From Bog-473 sp963743785 (lineage in GTDB: Bacteria > Actinomycetota > Acidimicrobiia > Acidimicrobiales > RAAP-2), in the NCBI GenBank assembly GCA_963743785.1, contig CAVURD010000013.1:62001-126000 (forward strand): DNA of 64,000 nucleotides, given 5' to 3'. The notes beneath the pieces were generated by a model that saw only the letters and a program-made list of their open reading frames with translations, ran no database searches and was not told the origin of the DNA. The position numbers and the translations under genes were made by a program. This document shows positions 9,516 to 19,267 of the stretch, one piece after another (position 1 is the stretch's first letter; each line of letters starts with the position of its first letter).

Positions 9516-11114
9516 TGGCGCGGGTGCGCAACCTGGTGGGGTCGAGGTACGTGCGAATCGGGACAGCGGTGGTGGTGCTGGCAGCGGGCATCGTCGTCGG
9601 GGTCAACGTCACGCGGGCGTCGGCGACGTATCCGCTCAACGCCGTCTACTCGAGCGCGCCGGGCCTGTTCCCCGGGGCAGCCGTCGACGTGCTGGGGGTC
9701 CCGGTCGGGACCGTCACATCGGTCACGAACATTCACGATCAGGTCGACGTCGTGATGCAGGTGCGTGCGGGCACCAAGATCCCGGCCGGCGCCGTCGCCT
9801 CGTTGGTGGCGCCCGAGGTGCTCGGGTCAACCCGACGTCGACCTCAACCCGGGCTACACCGGCGGGCCTCAGCTGGGCGCCGGCGACACGATCCCCGAGT
9901 CGCGCACGACCGTGCCCGTGTCGACCGACCAGCTGCTGAAGCAATTGCAGCGCACGCTCAACGCGCTCAATCCCCGGGCGGTGGGGGACCTCATCACGAA
10001 CCTGGCGCAGGATCTCGATGGCCAGGGAGCCGGTCTCAACCAACTGATCTCCTCGGCGGCGGGGACCATTCAGCTACTGGCCAACAAGGGTGATGACCTG
10101 GGGCAGCTCGACGGGACCCTGGCCCAGCTCACCGGGACCCTGGACTCGGACACGTCCCAGATAACCCAACTGGTGAACGAGTACGACACCGTCTCGACGG
10201 TGATCGCGCAGCACTCCGGTCAGCTCAACGACGCCATCACCCAGCTGTCCGGGGCAAGCACGGCGCTGGTCACCTTGCTCACGCCGAACCTTCAGCCTCT
10301 CGAAGCCGATGTCGGGACAGTGACGACGGTTGGCCGAACCCTCGATCGCAATATCACCAATGTGGACGAGATCCTCCAGCAGGCCAACAACCTGTTCCAG
10401 GGCGCCCAGCGTGTGTTCGACCCCACCTACAATTGGCTCGACCTCAACGTCGCGCTCCCCGTCGGCGTCTCCGGCGACTACATGGCCGGCCTCATCCGCG
10501 ATCGCCTGGCCGGGGTCTGCCGGCGCATCGCGGCCAACCATGGGACCGGCCTGTCCGCCGCCACGCTGGCCAGCCTCGCCTCGTGTGGCGATCCCAATTC
10601 TGCCTTCTTCGATCCGCTGATGAGCCAGATCCCCTCCATCTTGAGCGCGTTGTCGACCGGCTCGGGACCCACGACGGCGACGGCACTGCTGCAGCAGGGA
10701 CTCAATCAGATCGGCAGCCTCGGCGACGCCCCGAGCCCGGCCGGCGGTGCCCCCGGCGGGAGCACCCCGAGTGGCTCCGGGCCGGCGGCCCCACCCCCTC
10801 CTTCGACGACCACCACCACGACGCCCGCTCCCGCCCCGCCCTGTGGGCTCCTCGGACCGATCGTCGGCTGTACCCCCGGATCGGGCACGCAGAGCGGTTC
10901 GTCCAGTGGTCTCGGCGGTCTGCTGGCCCAGCACGTGACACCGACCAAGAAACAGCAGGCGACGGTCAACCTGGCGTCGCACGCGGGCGGCGGACCGTCA
11001 CTGACCGCCCCGGCGGCCCGCCTCCTCCCGCCCCTTCCGTCCCGCCATCGCTCCTCCCCGGCCGGGCGCGGTCTGCTGGCGCAATGGGCCCATGACGTGG
11101 GGAGTTGGCTGTGA
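9515..11114 (+). CDS. MceD-like lipid-transport protein, frameshifted
   Basis: Anchor IGTAVVVLAAGIVVGVNV, MCE domain (YSSAPGLFPGAAVDVLGVPV) and then a long helical tail (LAQLTGTLDSDTSQITQLV). The frame breaks at about 9828: CTCGGGTCAACC should probably be CTCGGTCAACC, giving LGQPDVDLNPGYTGG, so one extra G explains it. The C-terminal third is Pro/Ser/Thr/Gly-rich (PPPPSTTTTTTPAPAPP) with basic patches. At about 532 residues it is long for an Mce protein, as MceD members often are. The stop overlaps the GTG of mceE. Confidence 0.83.
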
Positions 11115-12119
11115 ACGCCCGGCGTCGCTGGTGGCTGGTTGCCGGCGCGACGATCGTGGCCGTCACCCTGGCCGGGTGTGGCGGGCCGGGGTCCCCCCCG
11201 CGCACCGCGACCGCCGTCTTCAGCGATGTCGGCGACCTGTCGAGTGGGGCCCAGGTGCAGTTGGCCGATGTCCCGGTTGGCAGCGTGAGCTCCATCTCGC
11301 TCGACGGCGGCAAGGCCAAGGTCACCCTGGCGCTCGATCCGGGCGTTCGCATCCCGGCCGACGTCACCGCGGCCCTCGATCGCACCACCATCTTGGGCGA
11401 CCAGTTCGTCAACCTGGAGGTGCCCAAGAGCGAAGTCGGCGCCGCCGGGGCCAACGTCGCGCAGCTGGCCAACGGCGCCGTCATCCGACACACGGCGATC
11501 GTCCCCGATGTCGAGCAGCTGGTGGGCGCCGGAGCGCAGGTCTTCGGGGCGGTCTCCACGACGCAACTCGAGCAGATCATCGCCGCCGGCGGCCAAGGCT
11601 TCGCCGGTCAGGAGGCGTCCCTCAAGACGTTGCTCAACGACTTCTCCACCGTGGCCGCCGGCTATGCGCAACACACCAGTGACATCACCTCGGCCGTCAA
11701 CGGATTGCATCAACTGACGTCGACCCTGGCGCCCTCGAGCGGCGCCACCGCGGACGCCCTGACCACGTTGTCGAAGACCGTGGCCATCCTGGCCCAGCAG
11801 TCATCGCAGTTCGAGACGCTGTTGCAGTCGATCGACAACCTCTCGGTCCAGGGCCGCGGCATCCTCGAGACCTACTACCCCGCAGATCTCGACCCAGCTC
11901 CAGGCCCTGCAGGCGGTCAGCTCCCAGCTCAGCCAGAATCAGGGAGCCCTGGCCGGCATTCTCGATGAGCTGCCGGCCAACAACAGCGCCCTCCAGTCGT
12001 CGGTACGCGGCGGGTTCCTCCAGCTCTACGAGAACATCATCGTGTGCGGCCTGCCGGGCGGCGGAGAGAACGACAGTTCTCCGGCCTTCACGTGCGCCCC
12101 CACTGGGGGTGGCGGCTGA
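11111..12119 (+). CDS. MceE-like lipoprotein, frameshifted
   Basis: The lipoprotein member of the Mce set. A short basic N-terminus and hydrophobic stretch end in the lipobox TLAGC, with Cys23 as the lipidated residue. The MCE domain follows (FSDVGDLSSGAQVQLADVPV; TTILGDQFVNLEVP). The frame breaks near 11882, where CCCC is probably CCC. Reading across gives QISTQLQALQAVSSQLSQNQ and an ending rich in Gly with two cysteines. Length fits one extra base. GTG at 11111 overlaps the mceD stop and gives the only start with a proper signal peptide. Confidence 0.87.
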
Positions 12120-13442
12120 TGATCAGCCGACGGCTGATGGCCAACCTCATCGCCTTCTTCGTCATCAGCGCCCTGCTGGTGGGTTACGGGGTGGTCAATC
12201 TCCTCGGCAACCCGCTGCGCAGCCCCACGGTGCTCACGACCGACTTTCCCGACGCCTCGGGGCTGTACCAGAACTTCACCGTCGAGCTCAACGGGGTGCC
12301 CGTCGGGACGGTGGGGGCGATACGGCTCACCAGCCACGGCACCGAGATCACCATGGACATCCATCCGGGCACGAAGGTGCCCGGCGACGTCCGCTCGTCC
12401 ATCGAAATCGCCAACGACCTCGGTGAGCAGGTGGTTGATCTGGTACCCGCCCACGGGGGCACGGCGCCTGCGCTGCGCGTCGGGGGCCAGCGTGCCGGTG
12501 GCGCCGGACCAGATTCCGGCCAACGTCGGGCAGGTGGTCGATTCGGCCACCCGACTCCTGCGGGCCATCCCGGCGGGGAACCTGAACCAGTTGATCGCCG
12601 ACCTGGCCACGTCGCTGCAGGGCCGGGCGACGGACCTGCGCACCATCGTGTCGGCCGGCACCACGTTCTCGCAGGAGTTCGTGGCCTTTCAAAAGCAATT
12701 CACCGCACTCCTGGCCAATGCCCCCACTGCCCTCGACACCGTGACGGCGGTCGCGCCACAGCTGCAACAGGACCTGGTGAACACCTCTGCGCTGCTTCAG
12801 GTGTTGGCGCAGCAGAAGACCGGGCTAGACACGCTCTTCCAGAGCGGGTCGACGGCGGTGACCCAGGTGGATCAGCTGGTGACCTCCCAATCCGCCAACT
12901 TGGGCTGCATCTTCCACGACTCGGCGGGCGTGCTGTCCAACCTGGCCCAGTCGACCAACCTCACCAACCTGTCCCAGGGGCTGGCGGAGAACCAATCCTT
13001 CTTCGGCGCCATCAACCGGGTGGCGACCCCCGGATTGGCCAACGCGACCACCAGCGGCGCGGCCAGTAACCCGAGTCAGCTCTTCCTGCGGACGCGGCTG
13101 GAGATCCCACCGATCATCTCGCCGGCCGCCTCGGCCTACGCCTCGCCCAACCAGATTCCCGATGTGTTGCCCGGGGCCGGATGCGTCACGGTCAATGGCA
13201 ACGGGGTCGGGCCGGCGACGCAGGCCGGGTTCGTGCCCGCCGCCGGGGGTCAGGTGGTCGCCCCGACGTCCCAGGAGGCCGACGTCGAGCTCAACGGTGC
13301 GACCCCCCCTTCCAGCAGCGCCGCCTACGTCACCCCGGCCTCGAATCTGTGGGCTCTCCTGGCCGTGGGGGTGCTTCTGGGGCCGGCGCTCCTGCTGGCG
13401 TGGGGGGCCAGGCCGGCCCGCCGACGGGCCCGACGCAGGTGA
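12119..13442 (+). CDS. MceF-like lipid-transport protein, frameshifted
   Basis: Last of the six Mce proteins. Anchor MANLIAFFVISALLVGYGVV, then MCE domain (FPDASGLYQNFTVELNGVPV; NDLGEQVVDLVP). The frame breaks near 12486: a run of five G should probably be four, which restores GASVPVAPDQIPANVGQVV. The tail is helical and ends in a second hydrophobic segment (LWALLAVGVLLGPALLLAWG) plus an Arg-rich tip. This C-terminal membrane segment is an uncommon feature. Length fits one extra base. ATG overlaps the mceE TGA (ATGA-type overlap). Confidence 0.84.
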
Positions 13443-13536
13443 CGAGGCACCGGAGCCGGTCGTGAGGCGCACTGCCGCGGATCGGAGCCGTATGGAAGTC
13501 CCCGGTGCCTCGTTCTCCTCCGTGGAGGATCACCCA

Positions 13537-14259
13537 ATGGCTGAGGAGGATGGAACCGTGATGACAGGAGTGAGGACGGTCGGCGCGCCGGGACTGCGGC
13601 AGCCCGAGCAGACCTGGGAAGAGAGCAATCAGACCAACCCCCGAAGCGGCGACGGGGACGACTCGCACGGTCGCGATCACGGGACCGCCCGCTCCGGGCC
13701 CAAACGCTCACCCCGGCCGCGACGGGGACTCGTCATCGGAATGGGTGCGCTGGCCGTGCTGGGCCTGATCGGCACGCTCGTCTTCGCCGTGCTCTGGGCC
13801 GGAGCCTCGGGGTCCGGCGGGTCCGACCCGGCCATGGTGGGCGCGGCGCGGTCCTTCCTGACCGACCTCACCAACTTCGATGCGAAGAGCGTCGATGCCG
13901 ATTTCAGCTCCATCAATGCCATGGCGACGGGTACCTTCTCCAGCCAGGCCACCAAGTTCTTCAACTCCTCCATCCGCAGCGAGCTGGAGAGCGCATTGGC
14001 CGAATCGCGCGGGCAGATCCGGAGCCTCTACGTGCAGACCGACAACGGCACGAGCGCTTCGGTCTACGCGGTGGTCGACCAGGTCTACGTCAACAACAAG
14101 ATCTCGACCCCGCAGTCCGACGTGCTGCGGATACTGGTGAACCTGGCCAGGGTCGGCCCGAGCTGGAAGATCTCGGATGTCACGGTGCTGGAGGGCGCCA
14201 CTCCGGCCAGTACGGGAACCGGTTCGGGTTCAGCGGGATCGTCGGTACCCGGGCAATAA
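13537..14259 (+). CDS. Mce-associated membrane protein
   Basis: Follows mceF by 94 bases and is intact (240 residues). A long charged cytoplasmic N-terminus (about 70 residues, Gly/Asp/Arg-rich) leads to one membrane helix (LVIGMGALAVLGLIGTLVFA). The extracytoplasmic domain has the pattern of Mas proteins: ARSFLTDLTNFD, then STINAMATGTF-like, and VYAVVDQVYVNNK near the end. Such proteins are thought to stabilise or gate the Mce complex. ATG at 13537 sits eight bases behind GGAGG, so it is preferred over upstream starts. Confidence 0.8.
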   Translation: MAEEDGTVMTGVRTVGAPGLRQPEQTWEESNQTNPRSGDGDDSHGRDHGTARSGPKRSPRPRRGLVIGMGALAVLGLIGTLVFAVLWAGASGSGGSDPAMVGAARSFLTDLTNFDAKSVDADFSSINAMATGTFSSQATKFFNSSIRSELESALAESRGQIRSLYVQTDNGTSASVYAVVDQVYVNNKISTPQSDVLRILVNLARVGPSWKISDVTVLEGATPASTGTGSGSAGSSVPGQ

Positions 14260-14316
14260 GGCCGGGCCGCATGTGAAGGCCGGGCCGCGGGTGGCGGCCG
14301 GGGTACCGTCGTGGCG

Positions 14317-14920
14317 ATGCGTATCGACATCCCGATCTTCGACGGCTTCGATGAGCTCGACGCCATCGGCCCGTACGAGGTCTTCCGGAACGCCGCCCAG
14401 GGCGGAGGCGACTTCACCGTCGCAGCTGGTGACCCATCAGCCGACCGACGTCGTCGCCGGCAGCCACGGGCTGCGGGTGGTGCCCGACGGCCACTTCGCG
14501 CCCGGCGCCGACATGATTCTGGTGCCCGGAGGGTCGTGGCTGGCCCGCAGCGACGTGGGCGTCTGGGGCGAGGTGCAACGGGGCGCCTGGTTGCCCCCCC
14601 TGGCCGCCGCGGCCCGACAGGGGACCGTCATGGCGTCGGTGTGCACGGGGGCCATGCTGCTGGCCCACGCCGGGGTGATCGGCCACCGCCGGGCCGGCAC
14701 CCATCGCTCCGCCTGGGATGACCTGGCGGCCACCGGCGCCACCGTGGTCCGGGACCGGGTGGTGGACGACGGTGACCTGGTGACCGCCGGCGGCGTCACC
14801 TCGGGCCTGGATCTGGCGCTGTGGATGGTCGAGCGCTTCGGGTCCGTGGGGCTGGCCAACGCGGTGGCCGACCAGATGGAGTACGGGCGGGCCCGCCCCA
14901 CCACCGCTCCCGACCTGTAG
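14317..14920 (+). CDS. DJ-1/PfpI family protein, frameshifted
   Basis: Glutamine amidotransferase-like fold of the DJ-1/PfpI/ThiJ group. It starts MRIDIPIFDGFDELDAIGPY. The nucleophile-elbow cysteine is in SVCTGAMLLAHAG, preceded by the strand ILVPGGSW. The frame breaks near 14427 between DFTV and QLVTHQPTDVV, consistent with one extra base, and the corrected product is about 200 residues. Close relatives include isonitrile-hydratase-like and transcriptional-regulator-like proteins. Without an added AraC domain, a small cytoplasmic hydrolase or chaperone is most likely, and the substrate cannot be predicted. It lies 57 bases after the Mce-associated gene. Confidence 0.8.
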
Positions 14921-14969
14921 CCCGGACCCGGGTTCGGCGCGCCGTCGAGGAACTGAGCCTTGCGGACGC

Positions 14970-15779
14970 CTACTCGGGGCCCGAGAGGCCCAGCATGGCG
15001 GTCACGCCGTGATCGCGTCCGGCCGTATAGCCACCGTCGACGGGCATGGCATGGCCGGTGATGAAGGACGAATCGTCGGAGAGGAGAAAGGCGGCGACCG
15101 CGGCGATCTCTTCGGGCTGGCCCAAGCGGCGCAGCTTGTGCTCGTTCACGATCTCGGCCAGGGGCGACTCCATCCCGGCCGCCTTGAAGATGGTGTCGGT
15201 CATCGGCGTCTCGATGAACCCCGGGCAGATGGCGTTGACCCGTATGCCCCGGCCGCCGTAGTCGATGGCCATGTTCTTGGTCAGGAGGACGACACCGCCC
15301 TTGGAGGCGCTGTAGGCACTGCCCCCGGCGGTGCCTTCCAATCCCTCGATGCTGGCCAGGGTCACGATCGAGCCCCGGCGCCCGTCGACGGCCGGCTGCG
15401 CCAGCAGCTGGGTCACCACATGCTTGGCCGTCAAGAACGTCCCGGTCAGGTTGACCTCGATGACCCGATGCCACTCCTTGGTGGGCAGCATGTGGACCGG
15501 GCCACCACTCGCCACCCCGGCCGCATTGACCAGGCCCGACAGGGTGCCGCCGAAGTCCACCGCCGACCGCACCAGTGCTTCGACGGATGCTTCGTCGGCC
15601 ACGTCGACCTGCGTGAAGGCCCACGCGCCGGCGTGATCCTCTCCGAGGTGCGCCGGGGGATCGACGATGTCGGCCCCCATGACGCGGGCGCCCTCGTCCA
15701 TCAGCCGGGTCACGGTCGCCCGGCCAATGCCCGACGCGGCGCCGGTCACGATGTACGTCCGCCCCTGCAGTCCCCGCAT
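14970..15779 (-). CDS. Short-chain dehydrogenase/reductase (SDR)
   Basis: NAD(P)-dependent oxidoreductase of classical SDR type, 269 residues. TGAASGIG is the dinucleotide-binding motif, VNAAG follows strand 4, and the catalytic tetrad includes Ser in VTLASIEGLEG and YSASK. The C-terminal GHAMPVDGGYT is the usual SDR ending. Asp in MGADIVD after strand 2 favours NAD over NADP. ATG at 15779 is separated from the divergent TetR gene by only 54 bases that contain a perfect inverted repeat. It is therefore probably controlled by that regulator together with the LLM gene. Substrate unknown. Confidence 0.9.
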   Translation of the reverse strand: MRGLQGRTYIVTGAASGIGRATVTRLMDEGARVMGADIVDPPAHLGEDHAGAWAFTQVDVADEASVEALVRSAVDFGGTLSGLVNAAGVASGGPVHMLPTKEWHRVIEVNLTGTFLTAKHVVTQLLAQPAVDGRRGSIVTLASIEGLEGTAGGSAYSASKGGVVLLTKNMAIDYGGRGIRVNAICPGFIETPMTDTIFKAAGMESPLAEIVNEHKLRRLGQPEEIAAVAAFLLSDDSSFITGHAMPVDGGYTAGRDHGVTAMLGLSGPE

Positions 15780-15806
15780 GGTCACCCCCGTTGTCGTTGC
15801 GTCCGA

Positions 15807-15833
15807 ATGAACAGAATGATAGAAGATGTTCAT
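15807..15833. promoter_or_regulatory. Candidate TetR operator between divergent SDR and TetR genes
   Basis: ATGAACA at 15807-15813 and TGTTCAT at 15827-15833 form a perfect 7-bp inverted repeat with a 13-base spacer. It lies immediately upstream of the TetR start codon in an AT-richer stretch. The position would let one bound dimer pair block transcription in both directions. Inferred from symmetry and place. Confidence 0.6.
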
Positions 15834-16499
15834 ATGTCTAGTCGAGCGACCGCCAGCCCGATCCGGCCGGTGGCGCCCGCGCCGGGCGCCGACGGCACGG
15901 AGGAGCGCATTCTGGTGGCGGCCGAGCAGTGCCTGGCCCGGCTCGGCCTCTCGCGCCTCTCGATGACCGACGTGGCGGCCCAGGCCGGAGTCTCCCGGGG
16001 CGCCGTCTACCTGCACTTTGCCGACCGGCGCACCCTCATCAACGCCGTGCTGGCCCGGACGGCCTCCCGCTTCGTGGCCTCGAGCGAGGCCTCGGTCCGG
16101 CGCCGGCGCACCCTGGCCGGGCAGGTGGCCGAAGCCGCCGTGTTCATCCGCACCCACCTGGGTGACAACGTCCTGACGCTCCGCCTGCCGGCCGACGAGG
16201 AGTCGGTGTTCGCCGCTCTGCTCACCAGCCGGCTGGAACGGCTGGTGGAGGAGTGGGTCGAATTCTGGCTGCCCTTCCTGGCCGACGCCGAGCGCCGCCG
16301 GGAGATCCGGGCCGGGATCGATCATCGACAGGCGGCCGAATGGATCGTGCGCATGATGCTGTCGTTCGCCGTCATGCCCGCCGTCTCCTTCGAGGCCGAT
16401 CGGCCGGAGGACATCCGGCGCTTCGTGCGCTCGTTCGTGGTCGATGGGCTCGGGCCCACCCGACATGACCCAGCCGAAATGAAAGGACACACGCCATGA
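15834..16499 (+). CDS. TetR/AcrR family transcriptional regulator
   Basis: 221-residue one-component repressor. N-terminal helix-turn-helix: EERILVAAEQCLARLGLSRL, then MTDVAAQAGVSRGAVYLHF (about residues 45-63). The C-terminal ligand domain is divergent. The ATG at 15834 abuts the inverted repeat, suggesting autoregulation. The stop overlaps the ATG of the LLM oxidoreductase (ATGA), so regulator and enzyme are co-translated. The divergent SDR is the other likely target. The ligand is probably a hydrophobic substrate of these enzymes (inference). Confidence 0.88.
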   Translation: MSSRATASPIRPVAPAPGADGTEERILVAAEQCLARLGLSRLSMTDVAAQAGVSRGAVYLHFADRRTLINAVLARTASRFVASSEASVRRRRTLAGQVAEAAVFIRTHLGDNVLTLRLPADEESVFAALLTSRLERLVEEWVEFWLPFLADAERRREIRAGIDHRQAAEWIVRMMLSFAVMPAVSFEADRPEDIRRFVRSFVVDGLGPTRHDPAEMKGHTP

Positions 16500-17602
16500 A
16501 GTTCGCCTTGTTCTACGAGATCCCGGTGCCTCGACCCTGGACGCCCGAGAGCGAGTTGATCGCCTACCGCAACACGCTCGAGCAAGCGGTGGCGGGCGAC
16601 CGCTTCGGTTGGGATGCCTTCTGGACGGTGGAGCACCACTTCTTGCAGGAGTACTCCCACTGCTCCAATCCCGAGGTGCTCTACGGTGCCATCGCGGCGC
16701 GTACCGAGCGCATCCGCCTGGGGTACGGCGTCCGCCTCATGCCCAAGCCCTACAACCATCCGGTGCGCACGGCCGAGTCGGTGGCGGTGCTCGATCTGAT
16801 CTCCGGTGGCCGGGTGGACCTGGGCACGGGGCGATCGGCCACCCGGGCCGAGCTCGAGGGCTTTGGCATCGACCCGGCCGAAAGCCGGCAGATGTGGCAG
16901 GAGGCGATTGAGCACGTGGTCGGGTGTTGGACCAACGACGAGTACGAGTTCTCGGGGAAGCACTGGCAGATGCCCTTGCGCCGGGTGCAGCCGAAGCCGC
17001 TCCAGCAGCCCCATCCGCCGCTCTGGGGGGCCACCACCAGCGACGAGGGCCATGCCCAGATGGGGGACCTCGGGCTGGGTCTGTGTTCCTTCGCCGTCGG
17101 CCTCCCGCCGGCGGAGGTCAAGCGGAAGATCGACCTCTACCGGGCTGCCGTCGCCACCTGCTCGACGCCCATCGGCGCCTTCGTGCACAACCAGGCCGCC
17201 ACCTTCACCATGGCCATCTGCGCGCCGACCCGCGACGAAGCCGTCGAGAATGCCCGAGAGTCGTTCGAGTGGTACCCGAAGACGGGTGCCCGCCAGATCG
17301 CCACCCTCACCGAGATGATGGCCGAGCGGAACCAGGAGCTCGGCACCTACGCCTACGCCGCCGACATGAAGAGCCACGACGACCAGGGGATGCTGGACCT
17401 CATCAGCCTCGAGTACCTCGTGGACTCCAACGCGTGCGTGCTCGGCACCCCCGACGAGTGCCTGGCGGCATGTCAGGCCTACGAGGAGGCCGGCGTCGAC
17501 CTGCTCTTGTGCTTGGTCAACCCGTACCGGGTCTCCCACGAATCGGTCATGCAGACCATCGAGCTGATGGGCACCGAGGTGATCCCCAAGTTCCGCCGCT
17601 AG
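16496..17602 (+). CDS. LLM-class flavin-dependent oxidoreductase
   Basis: Luciferase-like TIM-barrel enzyme, 368 residues, using FMN or F420. Family motifs: WDAFWTVEHHFLQEYS near residue 43, IRLGYGVRLMP, AVLDLISGGRVDLGTGRSA, and PPLWGATTSDEG. The AVEHHF-type WTVEHHF motif resembles the bacterial luciferase/alkanal monooxygenase-like branch. It is translationally coupled to the TetR gene and divergent from the SDR, suggesting a small oxidative pathway under one repressor. The natural substrate cannot be told from sequence. Confidence 0.88.
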   Translation: MKFALFYEIPVPRPWTPESELIAYRNTLEQAVAGDRFGWDAFWTVEHHFLQEYSHCSNPEVLYGAIAARTERIRLGYGVRLMPKPYNHPVRTAESVAVLDLISGGRVDLGTGRSATRAELEGFGIDPAESRQMWQEAIEHVVGCWTNDEYEFSGKHWQMPLRRVQPKPLQQPHPPLWGATTSDEGHAQMGDLGLGLCSFAVGLPPAEVKRKIDLYRAAVATCSTPIGAFVHNQAATFTMAICAPTRDEAVENARESFEWYPKTGARQIATLTEMMAERNQELGTYAYAADMKSHDDQGMLDLISLEYLVDSNACVLGTPDECLAACQAYEEAGVDLLLCLVNPYRVSHESVMQTIELMGTEVIPKFRR

Positions 17603-17724
17603 GTCCGCCACTGGGTCCGCCACGGGCGCCGATCGCAACCGTTTAGCAACGAGTTTTCCCACCTGGCGGCGGTACGCTTCCGACAGGTTCGACGTCGGAG
17701 AGCCCGGTCACTGGGGGAACACAG

Positions 17725-19257
17725 ATGAACACCGAACTGCGGTCGGCTGGGACGATCGACGAAGTCGCACCACCGGAGGTCGCGTCGGCCGCCGGCCCCG
17801 CGGCCGCGTCGGCATTGCCCAAGCCGGCGCTCCGCCCCCTGTCCCCTCGGGTCATCGCTCTCTTCGGTCTGGTCCTCGGCATCAGCGTCCTGGTCGCCCT
17901 CACGCTGAATCGCAAAATCTTCACCGACGTCTTCTGGCAGCTGACCGCCGGGCAGTGGATGCTGGCCCACCACTCGGTCATCGGGTTGGACCCGTTCAGC
18001 TACACCGAGACGCACCGCCGTTGGGTCAACGACGAGTGGGGATCCGAAGTCATCCTGGCGTCGCTCTACAAGGTGTTCGGCGCGGCCGCCTTCAACATCA
18101 TCGCCATCGTCACCGGCTCTCTTTGCCTCGTTTGCACCATGCTGTACGCCCGTGCCCTCGGTGCCCGCGGCGGTCGGTTGGCCTCAATCTCCATCCTGCT
18201 GGCCTTCGCCATCGTCGGTTTCGTCACCCAGGACCGCGGCCTGTCATTCTCGCTCATCTGGCTCCCGCTGGAACTCCTCATCCTGACCAAGGCGCGGGCC
18301 AATCCACGCTGGCTCTGGTGGCTCCCGCCCCTGTTCCTGCTGTGGGCCAACACGCACGGCTCCATCCTGGTGGGGCTGATGGTCCTGGCGGTGGAACTGG
18401 CGTGGTCCCTGGCGCCCGAACGAGTGCTGGCGCGGGTGGGCGGCATCGGGCGCTCGACCCATCCTCGCCAGTTGGCCGTCGTCGCGGTGGCCGGCCTGTT
18501 GGCCTCCTTCGTCACTCCCTACGGTCCCTCGCTGCTCTTCTACGACATCGGCGTGGGCACGAACTCCCAGATCGGTCAGTACATCTCCGAATGGGCTTCG
18601 CCGAACTTCCATTCGGTGGTCGAGCTCGTCACCTTTGCCATCATCATCTCGGTCTTCGTCTTCGCCATGCGCCGGCGGCGCGTCATGGTGCTCGAGGCCA
18701 CGCTCGCCGTCGTCTTCTTCTTCGGTGCCTTGCATTCGAACCGCATTTCGATCTACCTCTACGTTGCCGTGGCCGGATTGGCGGCCAGCCTGCCCGTGCG
18801 GCGGCTCTGGGGGCCGCGGGCGCGACGCGTGGCCGGAGCCCTGGGCTTCGGTCTGCTGCTGGCCCTGGTTTCCTACCCATCGGTGCCTGCCGGCACGGTG
18901 ACCGCGGACACCCCGGTGCAGGCCTTCAATTTCCTCTCGACCCACCCGGGTCGGATCTTCACCAAGTACACCTGGGGCGACTATTCGATCGTCCGGCATC
19001 GGGCCACCTTCGCCGATGGTCGCACCGACCTTTTCATCGGTCCGGTGTTGACCGACTTCTTCGCCGTCAGTGACGTCACAGTCAATCCCGATCCGATCTT
19101 GGCTCGGTATGACGTGAACTACGTCGTCTGGCCGCGGGCGACGCCGTTGGCGCAGTACCTGAGCCACGATGCGCAATGGGTCGTGGTCGATCGCACGGGA
19201 CCGGCGCTGGTCTACGCCCGCCGTGCCGCGTGGGTCAACCAAGCGCCGCACACCTGA
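17725..19257 (+). CDS. Polytopic membrane protein, GT-C glycosyltransferase-like
   Basis: 510 residues with roughly ten membrane helices and a soluble C-terminal part of about 100 residues. The first loop after helix 1 has TDVFWQLTAGQWMLAHHSV then DPFSYTETHRRWVNDEW, a pattern shared with uncharacterised GT-C-like proteins whose loop contains an acidic catalytic residue. This suggests a lipid-linked sugar transferase in the cytoplasmic membrane, but the family assignment is tentative. The N-terminal 45 residues are Ala/Pro-rich and disordered. It stands alone, with a GGGGG ribosome site before the ATG and convergent to the Sel1-repeat gene, ten bases between stops. Confidence 0.65.
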   Translation: MNTELRSAGTIDEVAPPEVASAAGPAAASALPKPALRPLSPRVIALFGLVLGISVLVALTLNRKIFTDVFWQLTAGQWMLAHHSVIGLDPFSYTETHRRWVNDEWGSEVILASLYKVFGAAAFNIIAIVTGSLCLVCTMLYARALGARGGRLASISILLAFAIVGFVTQDRGLSFSLIWLPLELLILTKARANPRWLWWLPPLFLLWANTHGSILVGLMVLAVELAWSLAPERVLARVGGIGRSTHPRQLAVVAVAGLLASFVTPYGPSLLFYDIGVGTNSQIGQYISEWASPNFHSVVELVTFAIIISVFVFAMRRRRVMVLEATLAVVFFFGALHSNRISIYLYVAVAGLAASLPVRRLWGPRARRVAGALGFGLLLALVSYPSVPAGTVTADTPVQAFNFLSTHPGRIFTKYTWGDYSIVRHRATFADGRTDLFIGPVLTDFFAVSDVTVNPDPILARYDVNYVVWPRATPLAQYLSHDAQWVVVDRTGPALVYARRAAWVNQAPHT

Positions 19258-19267
19258 TCGAGGGCCG

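Noticed and set aside
8285..10093. A single 602-codon ORF that fuses MceC and the start of MceD
   Set aside because: The other frame gives a proper MceC end at 9513-9515 overlapping the MceD ATG, so the fusion comes from a frameshift near 9435.
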